A stretch of DNA of 5,609 bases from Fidelibacterota bacterium (lineage in GTDB: Bacteria > Fidelibacterota > Fidelibacteria > Fidelibacterales > DSDE01): contig DSDE01000525.1 in NCBI GenBank assembly GCA_011049095.1, positions 1 to 5,609 of the forward strand. The letters are read 5' to 3'. A program made the position numbers and the translations under genes. Positions 1 to 5,609 of this stretch are shown here, one piece after another (position 1 is the first letter of the stretch; each line of letters starts with the position of its first letter). The notes below the pieces were generated by a model. It searched no databases. It was given only the letters and a program-made list of their open reading frames with translations, and was not told the DNA's origin.

Positions 1-1
1 A

Positions 2-157
2 TCCAGGGATAAATTACTCTGGCGCTATGATAAAATCGCACATGATTTTTTGCTAGATTTCATTTTTTCTATGAACTTATTGATAATAATAATTAGATTA
101 CTGCTTGTATGGAAAGAGTTTAAACAGGCAAAAGCAGCAGGAATCATTCAGCTATGA
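2..157 (+). CDS. C-terminal end of a hydrophobic protein upstream of gerW (DUF2953/YtfI-like?), 5' truncated
   Basis: The frame starting at base 2 is open for 51 codons and ends with TGA at 155-157; the gene begins before the window. The peptide starts SRDKLLWRYDKIAHDFLLDF, continues with a strongly hydrophobic stretch around residues 20-36 (rich in Leu and Ile) and ends with a basic tail (WKEFKQAKAAGIIQL). Its stop codon overlaps the gerW start codon in an ATGA motif, the same arrangement as the gerW-crp junction, which argues that this is a real coding end and not an intergenic stretch. In Bacillus and many other bacteria the gene just upstream of ytfJ/gerW is ytfI, a DUF2953 protein with hydrophobic segments. 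Position and character fit that family, but 51 residues are too few to recognise the domain. I am fairly sure it is coding and unsure of the family. Confidence 0.62.
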   Translation, partial: SRDKLLWRYDKIAHDFLLDFIFSMNLLIIIIRLLLVWKEFKQAKAAGIIQL

Positions 158-504
158 TACAGACAACGATTGAAACATTATTAGAGAAAGCCAAAGAGAT
201 TGCCAGATCAGAAACTGTGGTAGGAGAGCCCATTACAGCCGGATCAGTCACGCTAATTCCTATCTCAAAAATATCAGTGGGCTTTGGTACAGGTGGATTT
301 CTCAATGACGAAAAGAAAAAAAACAGCGAGGCTGCCACTGGCGGAATACAGGTGACCCCAGTCGCGGTAATTGCTGTATTTGAAGACAGTGCGAAATTAT
401 TGACCTTGGATAAAAGGGAACAGTCGTTGAGCAAGTTAATTGATCTGGTGCCCGATGTGCTGGATCGTTTTGCCCCCAAAAAAAAGAAAGGTGGAGAAGA
501 ATGA
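154..504 (+). CDS. GerW/YtfJ-family protein
   Basis: This encodes 116 residues, a normal length for the YtfJ/GerW family (Spore_YtfJ). Family hallmarks are visible in order: an N-terminal amphipathic helix (TTIETLLEKAKEIA, about 4-17), the block GEPI..G..TLIPISKISVGFGTGG (24-48), the block ATGGIQVTPVAVIAV (61-75), and the C-terminal helix LLTLDKREQSLSKLIDLVPDVLDRF (82-106). In Bacillus subtilis GerW is a spore protein needed for activity of the germination lytic enzyme SleB. Homologues in non-sporulating bacteria have no assigned function, so no sporulation role is claimed here. The loop between the two core blocks, usually very glycine-rich, is replaced by a charged stretch (NDEKKKNSEA), and the protein ends in a lysine/glutamate tail. 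The start is ATG 154 because it overlaps the preceding stop codon; an AGGA lies 11 nt upstream. The stop overlaps the crp-family start by 4 bases, so the two are probably translated in concert. Confidence 0.9.
   Translation: MIQTTIETLLEKAKEIARSETVVGEPITAGSVTLIPISKISVGFGTGGFLNDEKKKNSEAATGGIQVTPVAVIAVFEDSAKLLTLDKREQSLSKLIDLVPDVLDRFAPKKKKGGEE
487..496 (+). promoter_or_regulatory. Strong ribosome binding site for the crp-family gene, inside gerW
   Basis: AAAGGTGGAG lies at the very end of gerW, with its AGGTGG core six bases before ATG 501. It fixes the start of the downstream gene at the ATGA overlap and encodes the last Lys-Gly-Gly residues of GerW. Confidence 0.75.
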
Positions 505-1187
505 CAATTGATATTTCGATGTTACGAAGAATTCCATTATTTGAGGAGCTTGAAGATAATGAGATTGCAAATATTAGAGAGCTGATTCAAACTCGTATTT
601 ATAGAAAAAATAATGTAATATTGCTTGAAGAAGACTTTGGAGATACACTTTTTATCATTAATACCGGCTCGGTAAAAATTACCCGCATCAATGAAGATGG
701 CAAAGAGGTTATCCTCAGTATATTGCGGGATGGGGAATTTTTTGGAGAAATGTCCATTCTCGACGGCGAATCCCGTTCAGCCAATGTCATCGCAATGGAA
801 GATTCTGAGGTACTAATTCTGAAGCGGTCAGATTTTTTAGACCTTTTAGAACGATATCCAAAAATTGCCATTCATCTTTTGGAAGAATTGGCTCAGCGGC
901 TCCGCAGAAGTGATCGCCATATTGAAAGTCTGAGTCTCAGCGATGCTGAACACCGTGTCGGGAATGCGTTGCTGCGCCTTGCTGAAGACTTGGGCGTTCA
1001 TAAGAAAGGGGTCGTAACCATTGATGATTTACCTTTGCAGCAAGATATCGCCAATATGGCGGGCACCAGTCGTGAAACAGTAAGCCGAATGCTGAAAATG
1101 CTTGAGAATAAAAAACTCATCGAGAGAGAAGGTCGCATTCTGAAAATTGTCAATTATGTGGAATTTGTCAGAGGCTTTTCAAAATAA
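501..1187 (+). CDS. Crp/Fnr-family transcriptional regulator
   Basis: The 228-residue product has full family length. An N-terminal cyclic-nucleotide-binding-type beta barrel occupies about residues 10-125, with the signature FGEMSILDGESRSANV at 81-96. The Gly-Glu (82-83) and Arg-Ser (92-93) pairs match the positions that hold cAMP in E. coli CRP. A long dimerisation helix follows (about 118-143), then a winged helix-turn-helix (about 150-225). The recognition segment TSRETVSRMLKMLE (189-202) is almost the same as that of E. coli CRP (SRETVGR), including the Arg-Glu-x-x-x-Arg residues (191, 192, 196) that read TGTGA half-sites. There is no cysteine anywhere in the protein, so it is not an Fnr-type iron-sulfur oxygen sensor. 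The ligand is unknown; conserved pocket residues allow a cyclic nucleotide but do not prove it. It is the last gene of the plus-strand operon. A Crp-type operator at 5310-5325 is a candidate target. Confidence 0.95.
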   Translation: MTIDISMLRRIPLFEELEDNEIANIRELIQTRIYRKNNVILLEEDFGDTLFIINTGSVKITRINEDGKEVILSILRDGEFFGEMSILDGESRSANVIAMEDSEVLILKRSDFLDLLERYPKIAIHLLEELAQRLRRSDRHIESLSLSDAEHRVGNALLRLAEDLGVHKKGVVTIDDLPLQQDIANMAGTSRETVSRMLKMLENKKLIEREGRILKIVNYVEFVRGFSK

Positions 1188-1196
1188 ATTCTTTAC

Positions 1197-1215
1197 GGAC
1201 ATAGTAATAATGTCC
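1197..1215. terminator. Possible weak bidirectional terminator hairpin between convergent genes
   Basis: GGACAT (1197-1202) and ATGTCC (1210-1215) form a perfect 6-bp stem with a 7-nt loop, 9 bases after the crp-family stop codon. It sits in the 151-bp gap between two converging operons, where termination is expected. Neither strand has a proper T run directly after the stem, so intrinsic termination is doubtful; it may only stabilise a 3' end. Confidence 0.3.
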
Positions 1216-1338
1216 TTGAAATCAAAATAGGCTATGAGTCTTAATCTCATTTAAAATAGTTCGCTTAGTGGGGAAAAAAATATTTTAGGCCTGGAAATGC
1301 ACTTTTCCGTTAGAAATCTAAAAAACAGAACTGATTAA

Positions 1339-2925
1339 TTACACCCAGAGCAGGAGCTGCAGCATCGAGAGGTTTTCAATGGCTGCTTGATTGGCCTTTT
1401 CTAGGTTTGTGATATCCCGAACGATAATCGCCGCTTTTTGAATATCGCCATTTATCCTGCTTGCGATTGGGAAAATGAATGTGAAGTAGCTCTGCTCTTC
1501 GTGGCTTTCGTAAAAGCTGACGGGGTCCATTGTTTCAAAAACCTTTTTAATATTTGCTTTGTAAGATTCAGCCCGTTCTTTTGTGAAATAACTAAACAAA
1601 TTTTTTCCAATGAGTTCATTTTGCGGCATTTGGATAATTTTCTCAATGACATTGTTTAGAGAAAGGATAGTACCAGATTTATCAACAAGAACAAATGCTT
1701 CTGGCGTCTTTTGAGCTGCTTTATAGGTTATTCTTTGGTTTTCTAAAAGAACTTGCTCAATTTGCTTATGTTCTGTTATGTTTGTGAGCACCCCACGATA
1801 GCCCATAACTTTTTTAGATTCATCAGCCATAAGCTGAATTTTTAATTTTACATAGAGTTTTTCACCAGAAACTGTTCGCATTTCGATCTGAACTGTAATG
1901 GGGTGGGGCAGTGTATAGAGCGAATTTTCTTTAAGCTGCAGATTGATCTTCTCAATTTCACGAAAGAGATAGTTGGTGTTTGTACCAGGCAGCAGCAAAA
2001 AGGAGAAAGGTTGGCCAATAAGATTGGATGGCTCATATCCGGTGAGATTTTTCATAGAAGGGCTAAGATAGAGAATTTCATTGGCAAAATTGAGGCTAAA
2101 TATGACATCATTGGTGTTTTCACTGAGAAGGCGATATCTGGCTTCACTTTCAGCCAGTTTGCTTGCAATGATTTTTTGCTCAGTAATATCACTGATGACA
2201 GCCATTATCTGATAATAGCCACCCTCCAGGTATTCAAGGAGAGCAGATATGTGGCACCAGATGATATTTCCATTGTGATGAATCATGCGAAAATCTTGCT
2301 GAAAGGCATATTGATAGCCAGTGATAAGCCGGTCCAGCTCATTTTCCAAATGTTCAAGGTCTTCATCATAGACCAAATTTTTCCATTTGTGGTTATCCTG
2401 CTCAAACCATTTATACTCATAACCTGTTATTTTCTCAATGGCTTGTGAAACATATTCTTGGATATTCTGGCCATTTTGATAAAAGCGAACCGACCAGACA
2501 AAATTGGGAAGAGCATTTAAAAGCTGCTGGAAACTATCTCTGGAATCTTTCAGCTTTTGTTGCATTTCACGGTAGCTGTTTATATTTTGGATATTAAGGA
2601 TATAAGTATAGACACCGTCCTTATCTACTGTTATTACTGCAGATATTGTGGCGATGAAGCGTTCAAGCTCTTCCTCAGCAGAAACAAAGATGATATCATT
2701 GCTTTCGGCAATCTGACCGATTTTCAGGGACTTTAAAAAATTTTCTATATGTTTCCAGTTATTTGTATGAGTGACGTTAAAAATCGTGTAGAAACTGTTT
2801 TGATTTTCTATTGAGATGGAGAGAAGGTCTTTTGCTTTTTTGCTGGCTTCGATGATGTAAAAATTGGAATCCAAAACAAGAACTGTTCCGGGAAAATTTT
2901 CAATTATTTTGTCTGCCAGTTCCAT
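1339..2925 (-). CDS. Multi-PAS sensor protein without a recognised output domain
   Basis: The 528-residue product contains four consecutive PAS/PAC units: about 5-118 (divergent), 133-249 (ends SDITEQK), 262-387 (starts YRLLSENTNDVIFSL, ends TNITEHK) and 402-508 (starts PEAFVLVDKSGTI, ends VRDITNLEK). Short helical linkers rich in Gln, Lys and Glu join them. PAS domains bind small ligands or cofactors, or mediate dimerisation, and normally pass a signal to a kinase, cyclase or similar output. None follows here: after the last PAC motif only about 20 residues remain, ending MLQLLLWV, and the frames downstream on this strand hold no kinase remnant before the convergent gene. There is no signal peptide or clear membrane helix, so it is predicted to be cytoplasmic. 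The ATG shares one base with the ppk1 stop (TAATG), with AAGGA 8 bases upstream, so it is the coupled second gene of the ppk1 operon. It may be a complete PAS-only adaptor or a truncated histidine kinase. Confidence 0.85.
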   Translation of the reverse strand: MELADKIIENFPGTVLVLDSNFYIIEASKKAKDLLSISIENQNSFYTIFNVTHTNNWKHIENFLKSLKIGQIAESNDIIFVSAEEELERFIATISAVITVDKDGVYTYILNIQNINSYREMQQKLKDSRDSFQQLLNALPNFVWSVRFYQNGQNIQEYVSQAIEKITGYEYKWFEQDNHKWKNLVYDEDLEHLENELDRLITGYQYAFQQDFRMIHHNGNIIWCHISALLEYLEGGYYQIMAVISDITEQKIIASKLAESEARYRLLSENTNDVIFSLNFANEILYLSPSMKNLTGYEPSNLIGQPFSFLLLPGTNTNYLFREIEKINLQLKENSLYTLPHPITVQIEMRTVSGEKLYVKLKIQLMADESKKVMGYRGVLTNITEHKQIEQVLLENQRITYKAAQKTPEAFVLVDKSGTILSLNNVIEKIIQMPQNELIGKNLFSYFTKERAESYKANIKKVFETMDPVSFYESHEEQSYFTFIFPIASRINGDIQKAAIIVRDITNLEKANQAAIENLSMLQLLLWV

Positions 2926-5009
2926 TATTTTTTTCCTTGGCCATACTTTTTAGCTTCTTTTAGCAGGTATTCATAAATGGCATCTTGGGCGCGAATGGGG
3001 GGCCGACTGTCATCGATGATGAATTGATTTAAATTTCGGGTACTTAATGAGCGTGTTTTGATATTGTCCTGAAGATGAAGATGGAGAAAATGTCGAACCT
3101 CGTTTTGAATTTTTTTATTGTATATAGGGCAGGCAACCTCGACGCGCCTGTCCAGATTTCGGGTCATAATATCGGCCGAGCTAATGAAATAGCGCTCTCT
3201 GCCGCCATTGGCAAAGAGGAAAATACGAGTATGTTCCAGGTATTTGTCCACCAGTCCAATAGCAGTAATATTTTCACTCAAGCCTTTTATGCCAGCTTGA
3301 ATGCTGTACATTCCCCTAATCATCAAAGTAATTTCAACCCCTTTTTGAGAGGCTTCGTATAGTTTTTCTATAATTTCAGTATCGACTAAATTATTGAGTT
3401 TCCAAATGATATACGCTGGTTTTCCTAGTTCGTGATTTTTGATTTCCGTTTCAATCATCCGTAAAATCCTGGAACGTGTGGTGAAAGGTGATAACAGCAA
3501 ATGGCGAATTTTTGGTGTTTGATAATTTCTTTCAAAAAAAGAAAAGACTTGCTTTACCTCATTTGTGAGGCGTTTGTCACAGGTCAGCAGCGAATGGTCA
3601 CTGTAGATTCTGGAAGTGGATTCGTTAAAATTACCCGTTCCAATGATGGCATAATTCATTTCTTCGCCCTTTTCTTTCCGGGTGATGAGCACCAGTTTGG
3701 CGTGTACTTTCAGTCCTGGAACGCCAAAAATGAGTTTAATACCCTCTGCTTTTAGGCGATTTGCCCAATTAATGTTTGCTTCTTCATCAAATCTCGCCTG
3801 CAGCTCAAGAATAACCGTTACTTTTTTCCCATTTTTCACGGCACTAATGAGGGCATTCAGGACACTGGAATGTTTTGCGACGCGGTAAATTGTCATTTTA
3901 ATAGCAGTCACCCGGGGATCAATAGAGGCTTCCCTGAGCCAGTCTATGACATACAGAAATGAATGGTATGGAAAATGGAGGAGAATATCCCCAGCGCTAA
4001 TAATTTTAAACATACTATCCTGCGATCCAATATGGGGAAACTCGATGGGTGAAACCGGTTTTTCATAGAGCATAGGGTTGGGAAAACGCGGAAATTTCAT
4101 AAAATCACTAAAATTGTGATATCTTCCTCCGGGGATGGTGACATCTTCAGGACGAAACCCAATTTTTTTTCTTACCATTTCTAAAAGATATTCCGGCATA
4201 TCCGCATCATAAACAAAACGTACAGGGTTTCCTTCTTTGCGTAGTTTCAAAGAATCTGACATTTTGCTGATATATGATTGATTAATGTCATCATCAATAT
4301 CGAGCTCGGCATCGCGAGTCAGCTTGATGGTATAAGCCTGAAAATAATTAAAATCAAAAATAGCAAAAATATCTGCCAGCCCAAGACGAATCACATTATC
4401 CAGCAACATAAGGCAGAAGCGGTTTTCTCTTTCCGGAAGAATAAAAAAGCGGCCTAAAACTTTTGCAGGAATCTCGATGATGGCATATTTTGGTTTATGC
4501 AGCAAATCGGTATGGCTCATCGCGATAAGTAAATATGCGCTCTGATCATTCAGGTCAGGAAAGCTGGATACCTGGTCTAATATTACCGGAAAGAGGTGAG
4601 GCCTTACAGACTCTTTAAAATATCGAAGCGCTGCGGCCTTCTGGTCTTCGTTTAATTCTGTTTCATTCAGGAGATAAATATTGTGTTTGCGAAGTTCACT
4701 TAAGATTTCCTGATAGACGTTGCTGTAGGTCTGGTTGAGCTGCAGAGCCTGCTGTTGAATGGTGTGCAAAACTTCCCGGGGATTATAGCCAATTGCTTTG
4801 ATGGCGGTTTTAGTACCTAGATCGGCAAGGCGCTTTAGTGTGGCGACTCTTACTCTAAAAAATTCATCAAGATTATTTGAGAAAATTGCCAAAAATTTTA
4901 CCCTTTCCATAATGGGAACCTGGGGATTGGCAGCTTCCTGCAGGACGCGCTCATTGAAACTGAGCCAACTTATTTCTTTTGGAATGTATCTCGGTAAGTC
5001 TTTATTCAT
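2925..5009 (-). CDS. ppk1: Polyphosphate kinase 1
   Basis: This cytoplasmic enzyme reversibly moves the terminal phosphate of ATP onto a growing inorganic polyphosphate chain. From ATG 5009 it has 694 residues, close to the 688 of E. coli PPK1, and the N, head, C1 and C2 domains follow in the usual order. Visible hallmarks are the N-terminal EISWLSFNERVLQEA (about 12-26), TIYR (Arg376), LQARFDEEANI (Arg406), GLKVHAKL with His436, GTGNFNESTSRIYSD (457-471), YLEHTRIFLFANGG with His593, and SSADIMTRNLDRRVEV (610-625). His436 matches the autophosphorylated His435 of E. coli, His593 matches His592, and the two arginines match the Mg/phosphate ligands 375 and 405, so the enzyme should be active. 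The frame extends upstream to a TTG at 5090, but family alignment and the SD before ATG 5009 favour the shorter form. It is the first gene of a two-gene operon with the PAS protein. Confidence 0.97.
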   Translation of the reverse strand: MNKDLPRYIPKEISWLSFNERVLQEAANPQVPIMERVKFLAIFSNNLDEFFRVRVATLKRLADLGTKTAIKAIGYNPREVLHTIQQQALQLNQTYSNVYQEILSELRKHNIYLLNETELNEDQKAAALRYFKESVRPHLFPVILDQVSSFPDLNDQSAYLLIAMSHTDLLHKPKYAIIEIPAKVLGRFFILPERENRFCLMLLDNVIRLGLADIFAIFDFNYFQAYTIKLTRDAELDIDDDINQSYISKMSDSLKLRKEGNPVRFVYDADMPEYLLEMVRKKIGFRPEDVTIPGGRYHNFSDFMKFPRFPNPMLYEKPVSPIEFPHIGSQDSMFKIISAGDILLHFPYHSFLYVIDWLREASIDPRVTAIKMTIYRVAKHSSVLNALISAVKNGKKVTVILELQARFDEEANINWANRLKAEGIKLIFGVPGLKVHAKLVLITRKEKGEEMNYAIIGTGNFNESTSRIYSDHSLLTCDKRLTNEVKQVFSFFERNYQTPKIRHLLLSPFTTRSRILRMIETEIKNHELGKPAYIIWKLNNLVDTEIIEKLYEASQKGVEITLMIRGMYSIQAGIKGLSENITAIGLVDKYLEHTRIFLFANGGRERYFISSADIMTRNLDRRVEVACPIYNKKIQNEVRHFLHLHLQDNIKTRSLSTRNLNQFIIDDSRPPIRAQDAIYEYLLKEAKKYGQGKK
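2934..2938 (-). promoter_or_regulatory. Ribosome binding site for the PAS protein, inside the end of ppk1
   Basis: On the minus strand AAGGA lies 8 bases before the ATG of the PAS gene, within the last codons of ppk1. The two genes share the A of TAATG, so ribosomes finishing ppk1 could restart directly on the PAS gene. Confidence 0.6.
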
Positions 5010-5014
5010 CGCCA

Positions 5015-5019
5015 CTTCC
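5015..5019 (-). promoter_or_regulatory. Shine-Dalgarno-like site supporting the ppk1 ATG start
   Basis: GGAAG on the minus strand stands five bases before ATG 5009. The TTG at 5090 that would extend the protein by 27 residues has only a poor, distant purine stretch, and the extra residues precede the point where PPK1 homologues normally begin. Confidence 0.5.
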
Positions 5020-5239
5020 AGGCTGAATTTACTCAACAAGGGCTGAGAATTCAAATACTTTAAATAAGCAAGGGAAATTTTTAAGTTCAACAGTGATATT
5101 TTCCAAATAATTTGAAAGCAAAGGTATATTTAGCCTGTTTTTTTCGAATTATGGTAGGCTTCGTCGCTTTTTATAATAAAGCTAGATGCTTTTTGTGCCC
5201 TTGATCAAAAAAGACGACAAAATATGTCCATGATTTTGA

Positions 5240-5272
5240 ATATTAATAAGATTCTTTTTGATATTAATAAGA
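5240..5272. repeat. Two direct copies of ATATTAATAAGA, 21 bp apart
   Basis: ATATTAATAAGA occurs exactly at 5240-5251 and 5261-5272, each preceded by a T run and G (TTTTGA and TTTTTG). Each copy contains the palindromic 8-mer TATTAATA. The 21-bp period is two DNA helical turns, so both copies face the same side, as expected for a pair of binding sites for one regulator or a curved upstream element. They end 37 bp before the Crp-type site. The regulator, if any, is unknown. Confidence 0.55.
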
Positions 5273-5309
5273 GCTAAGTTATTTTAAGCTTATGAACGCG
5301 CCGCAACAA

Positions 5310-5325
5310 TGTAACACTAATCACA
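5310..5325 (+). promoter_or_regulatory. Crp-type operator (TGTAA-N6-TCACA)
   Basis: TGTAACACTAATCACA matches the E. coli CRP consensus TGTGA-N6-TCACA at nine of ten positions, with A-rich flanks on both sides as in strong CRP sites. It is centred at 5317.5, 76 bp before the lipoprotein start codon. The Crp-family protein in this window has the residues that read this half-site, so it is a candidate ligand. Direct control is inferred. Confidence 0.6.
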
Positions 5326-5346
5326 AAAATCGAATAAAAAATAGCG

Positions 5347-5352
5347 TATATT
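5347..5352 (+). promoter_or_regulatory. Candidate -10 box of a class II Crp-activated promoter
   Basis: TATATT would place the start point near G5359. The centre of the Crp-type site is then at -41.5, the classic class II position. The hexamer at the -35 position (CAAAAA) is poor, as is common for activator-dependent promoters. The predicted 5' leader is about 35 nt. Confidence 0.5.
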
Positions 5353-5375
5353 TTCAGCGTGGAAGAACAAGATAT

Positions 5376-5384
5376 AAAAGGAGA
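5376..5384 (+). promoter_or_regulatory. Ribosome binding site of the lipoprotein gene
   Basis: AAAAGGAGA is a strong Shine-Dalgarno sequence; its GGAG core ends 10 bases before ATG 5394. It supports this ATG as the start. Confidence 0.7.
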
Positions 5385-5393
5385 GTATAATTT

Positions 5394-5609
5394 ATGAAAA
5401 CGAAAAGGAGCTTATTAATAGCCGCGCCGCTACTGCTGATGTGGAGCTGTGCGGATATCGTAACAGATCCAAAACCTTTTGCGTGGGAAACAAGTTTTGA
5501 CTTTCCCATAACAACACAATCGATTGTGATTGACAGCCTGCTCGATGAGCCAATGCTGAAGCGCGATATGATAGAGTATAATGGCGAGTTGTTTGATGGC
5601 TATATATAC
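5394..5609 (+). CDS. Secreted lipoprotein of unknown function, 3' truncated by the window end
   Basis: The frame is open from ATG 5394 through 72 codons to the last base. The first residues form a lipoprotein signal peptide: a basic start (MKTKR), a hydrophobic core (SLLIAAPLLLM) and a cysteine at residue 19 in the context LLMWSC. The lipobox is imperfect (Met and Trp at -3 and -2) but serine precedes the cysteine. The mature part begins CADIVTDPKPFAWETSFDFP, and the visible portion has no domain I can name. Several envelope proteins of FCB-group bacteria carry a similar short tryptophan-then-proline segment after the lipid anchor, a weak resemblance only. The gene stands alone on the plus strand, divergent from ppk1, behind a Crp-type promoter, so its expression may respond to the ligand of that regulator. 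Confidence 0.75.
   Translation, partial: MKTKRSLLIAAPLLLMWSCADIVTDPKPFAWETSFDFPITTQSIVIDSLLDEPMLKRDMIEYNGELFDGYIY

Larger units (their letters stand above)
5010..5393. other. Divergent intergenic region between ppk1 and the lipoprotein gene
   Basis: This 384-bp AT-rich stretch must hold promoters for both directions. On the lipoprotein side it contains a Crp-type site, a -10 box and two 12-bp direct repeats, listed separately. On the ppk1 side I see only a weak candidate: TATTAT read on the minus strand at 5178-5173, without a convincing -35 box. An imperfect inverted repeat (TCGTC at 5161-5165, GACGA at 5213-5217, with partly pairing T and A runs inside) and a TTGATCAA palindrome (5201-5208) lie between. 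No convincing small gene was found here; the one short plus-strand frame (5151-5204, 17 codons) has no ribosome binding site. Bases 5010-5090 are in frame with ppk1 but are more likely leader than coding. Confidence 0.6.

Noticed and set aside
3..22. Hairpin-like inverted repeat CCAGGG / CTCTGG at the window start, and TTGATA (80-85) as a promoter box
   Set aside because: The region is read as the coding end of the upstream gene that overlaps gerW; the stem needs a G-U pair and has no T run, and the box has no well-spaced -10 partner.
144..479. 111-codon open frame on the minus strand opposite gerW
   Set aside because: It is fully antisense to a well-recognised GerW protein and has a low-complexity Ser/Val/Thr composition typical of shadow frames.
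1293..1308. GGAAA / TTTCC inverted repeat downstream of the PAS gene as a terminator
   Set aside because: The stem is only 5 bp and A/T-rich; the T run on the minus strand begins about 12 bases beyond it, too far for an intrinsic terminator.
1903..2448. 181-codon open frame on the plus strand
   Set aside because: It lies antisense inside the PAS gene, has no ribosome binding site or recognisable domain, and its peptide looks like a reverse-strand shadow of PAS codons.
5151..5204. Small plus-strand frame of 17 codons ending CFLCP
   Set aside because: It has no Shine-Dalgarno sequence and no recognisable leader-peptide or attenuator structure.
5201..5208. TTGATCAA as an Fnr site
   Set aside because: Fnr sites need four bases between the TTGAT and ATCAA halves; here the halves are fused.

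Overview
The window comes from a moderately AT-rich bacterial chromosome, probably a Gram-negative member of the Fibrobacteres-Chlorobi-Bacteroidetes (FCB) superphylum or a relative such as Calditrichota. This placement is inferred from the mix of genes: a GerW/YtfJ-family protein outside an obvious sporulation locus, a Crp-type regulator, Ppk1, a multi-PAS protein and a secreted lipoprotein. No rRNA or marker gene is present to confirm it. I see no mobile element, tRNA, CRISPR array or prophage sequence.

Left block, plus strand (2-1187). Three genes are packed as an operon. The first is the C-terminal end of a protein with a membrane-like hydrophobic stretch, possibly the DUF2953/YtfI partner of GerW. 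The second is a 116-residue GerW/YtfJ-family protein and the third is a 228-residue Crp/Fnr-family regulator. Both junctions are 4-base ATGA overlaps, which suggests translational coupling. The gerW-crp junction also carries an A AAA AAG slippery-type run from which a -1 shift would read straight into crp.

Middle block, minus strand (5009 down to 1339). A complete polyphosphate kinase (ppk1) is followed, with a 1-base TAATG overlap, by a protein made of four PAS domains and no recognisable output domain. The operon converges on crp across a 151-bp gap that holds a weak hairpin.

Right block (5010-5609). A divergent 384-bp intergenic region separates ppk1 from a plus-strand gene for a secreted lipoprotein that runs off the window. 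In front of the lipoprotein gene lies a near-consensus CRP site (TGTAA-N6-TCACA) centred exactly 41.5 bp upstream of the start point expected from a TATATT -10 box. This is the geometry of a class II Crp-activated promoter. Two copies of a 12-bp direct repeat, 21 bp apart, lie just upstream of it. The Crp-family protein encoded in the window has a recognition helix almost identical to that of E. coli CRP, so it is a plausible regulator of this promoter. That link is inference.

No clearly new system is demonstrated. The best leads are the Crp-type promoter with tandem repeats, the effector-less PAS protein coupled to ppk1, and the possible GerW-Crp frameshift fusion.
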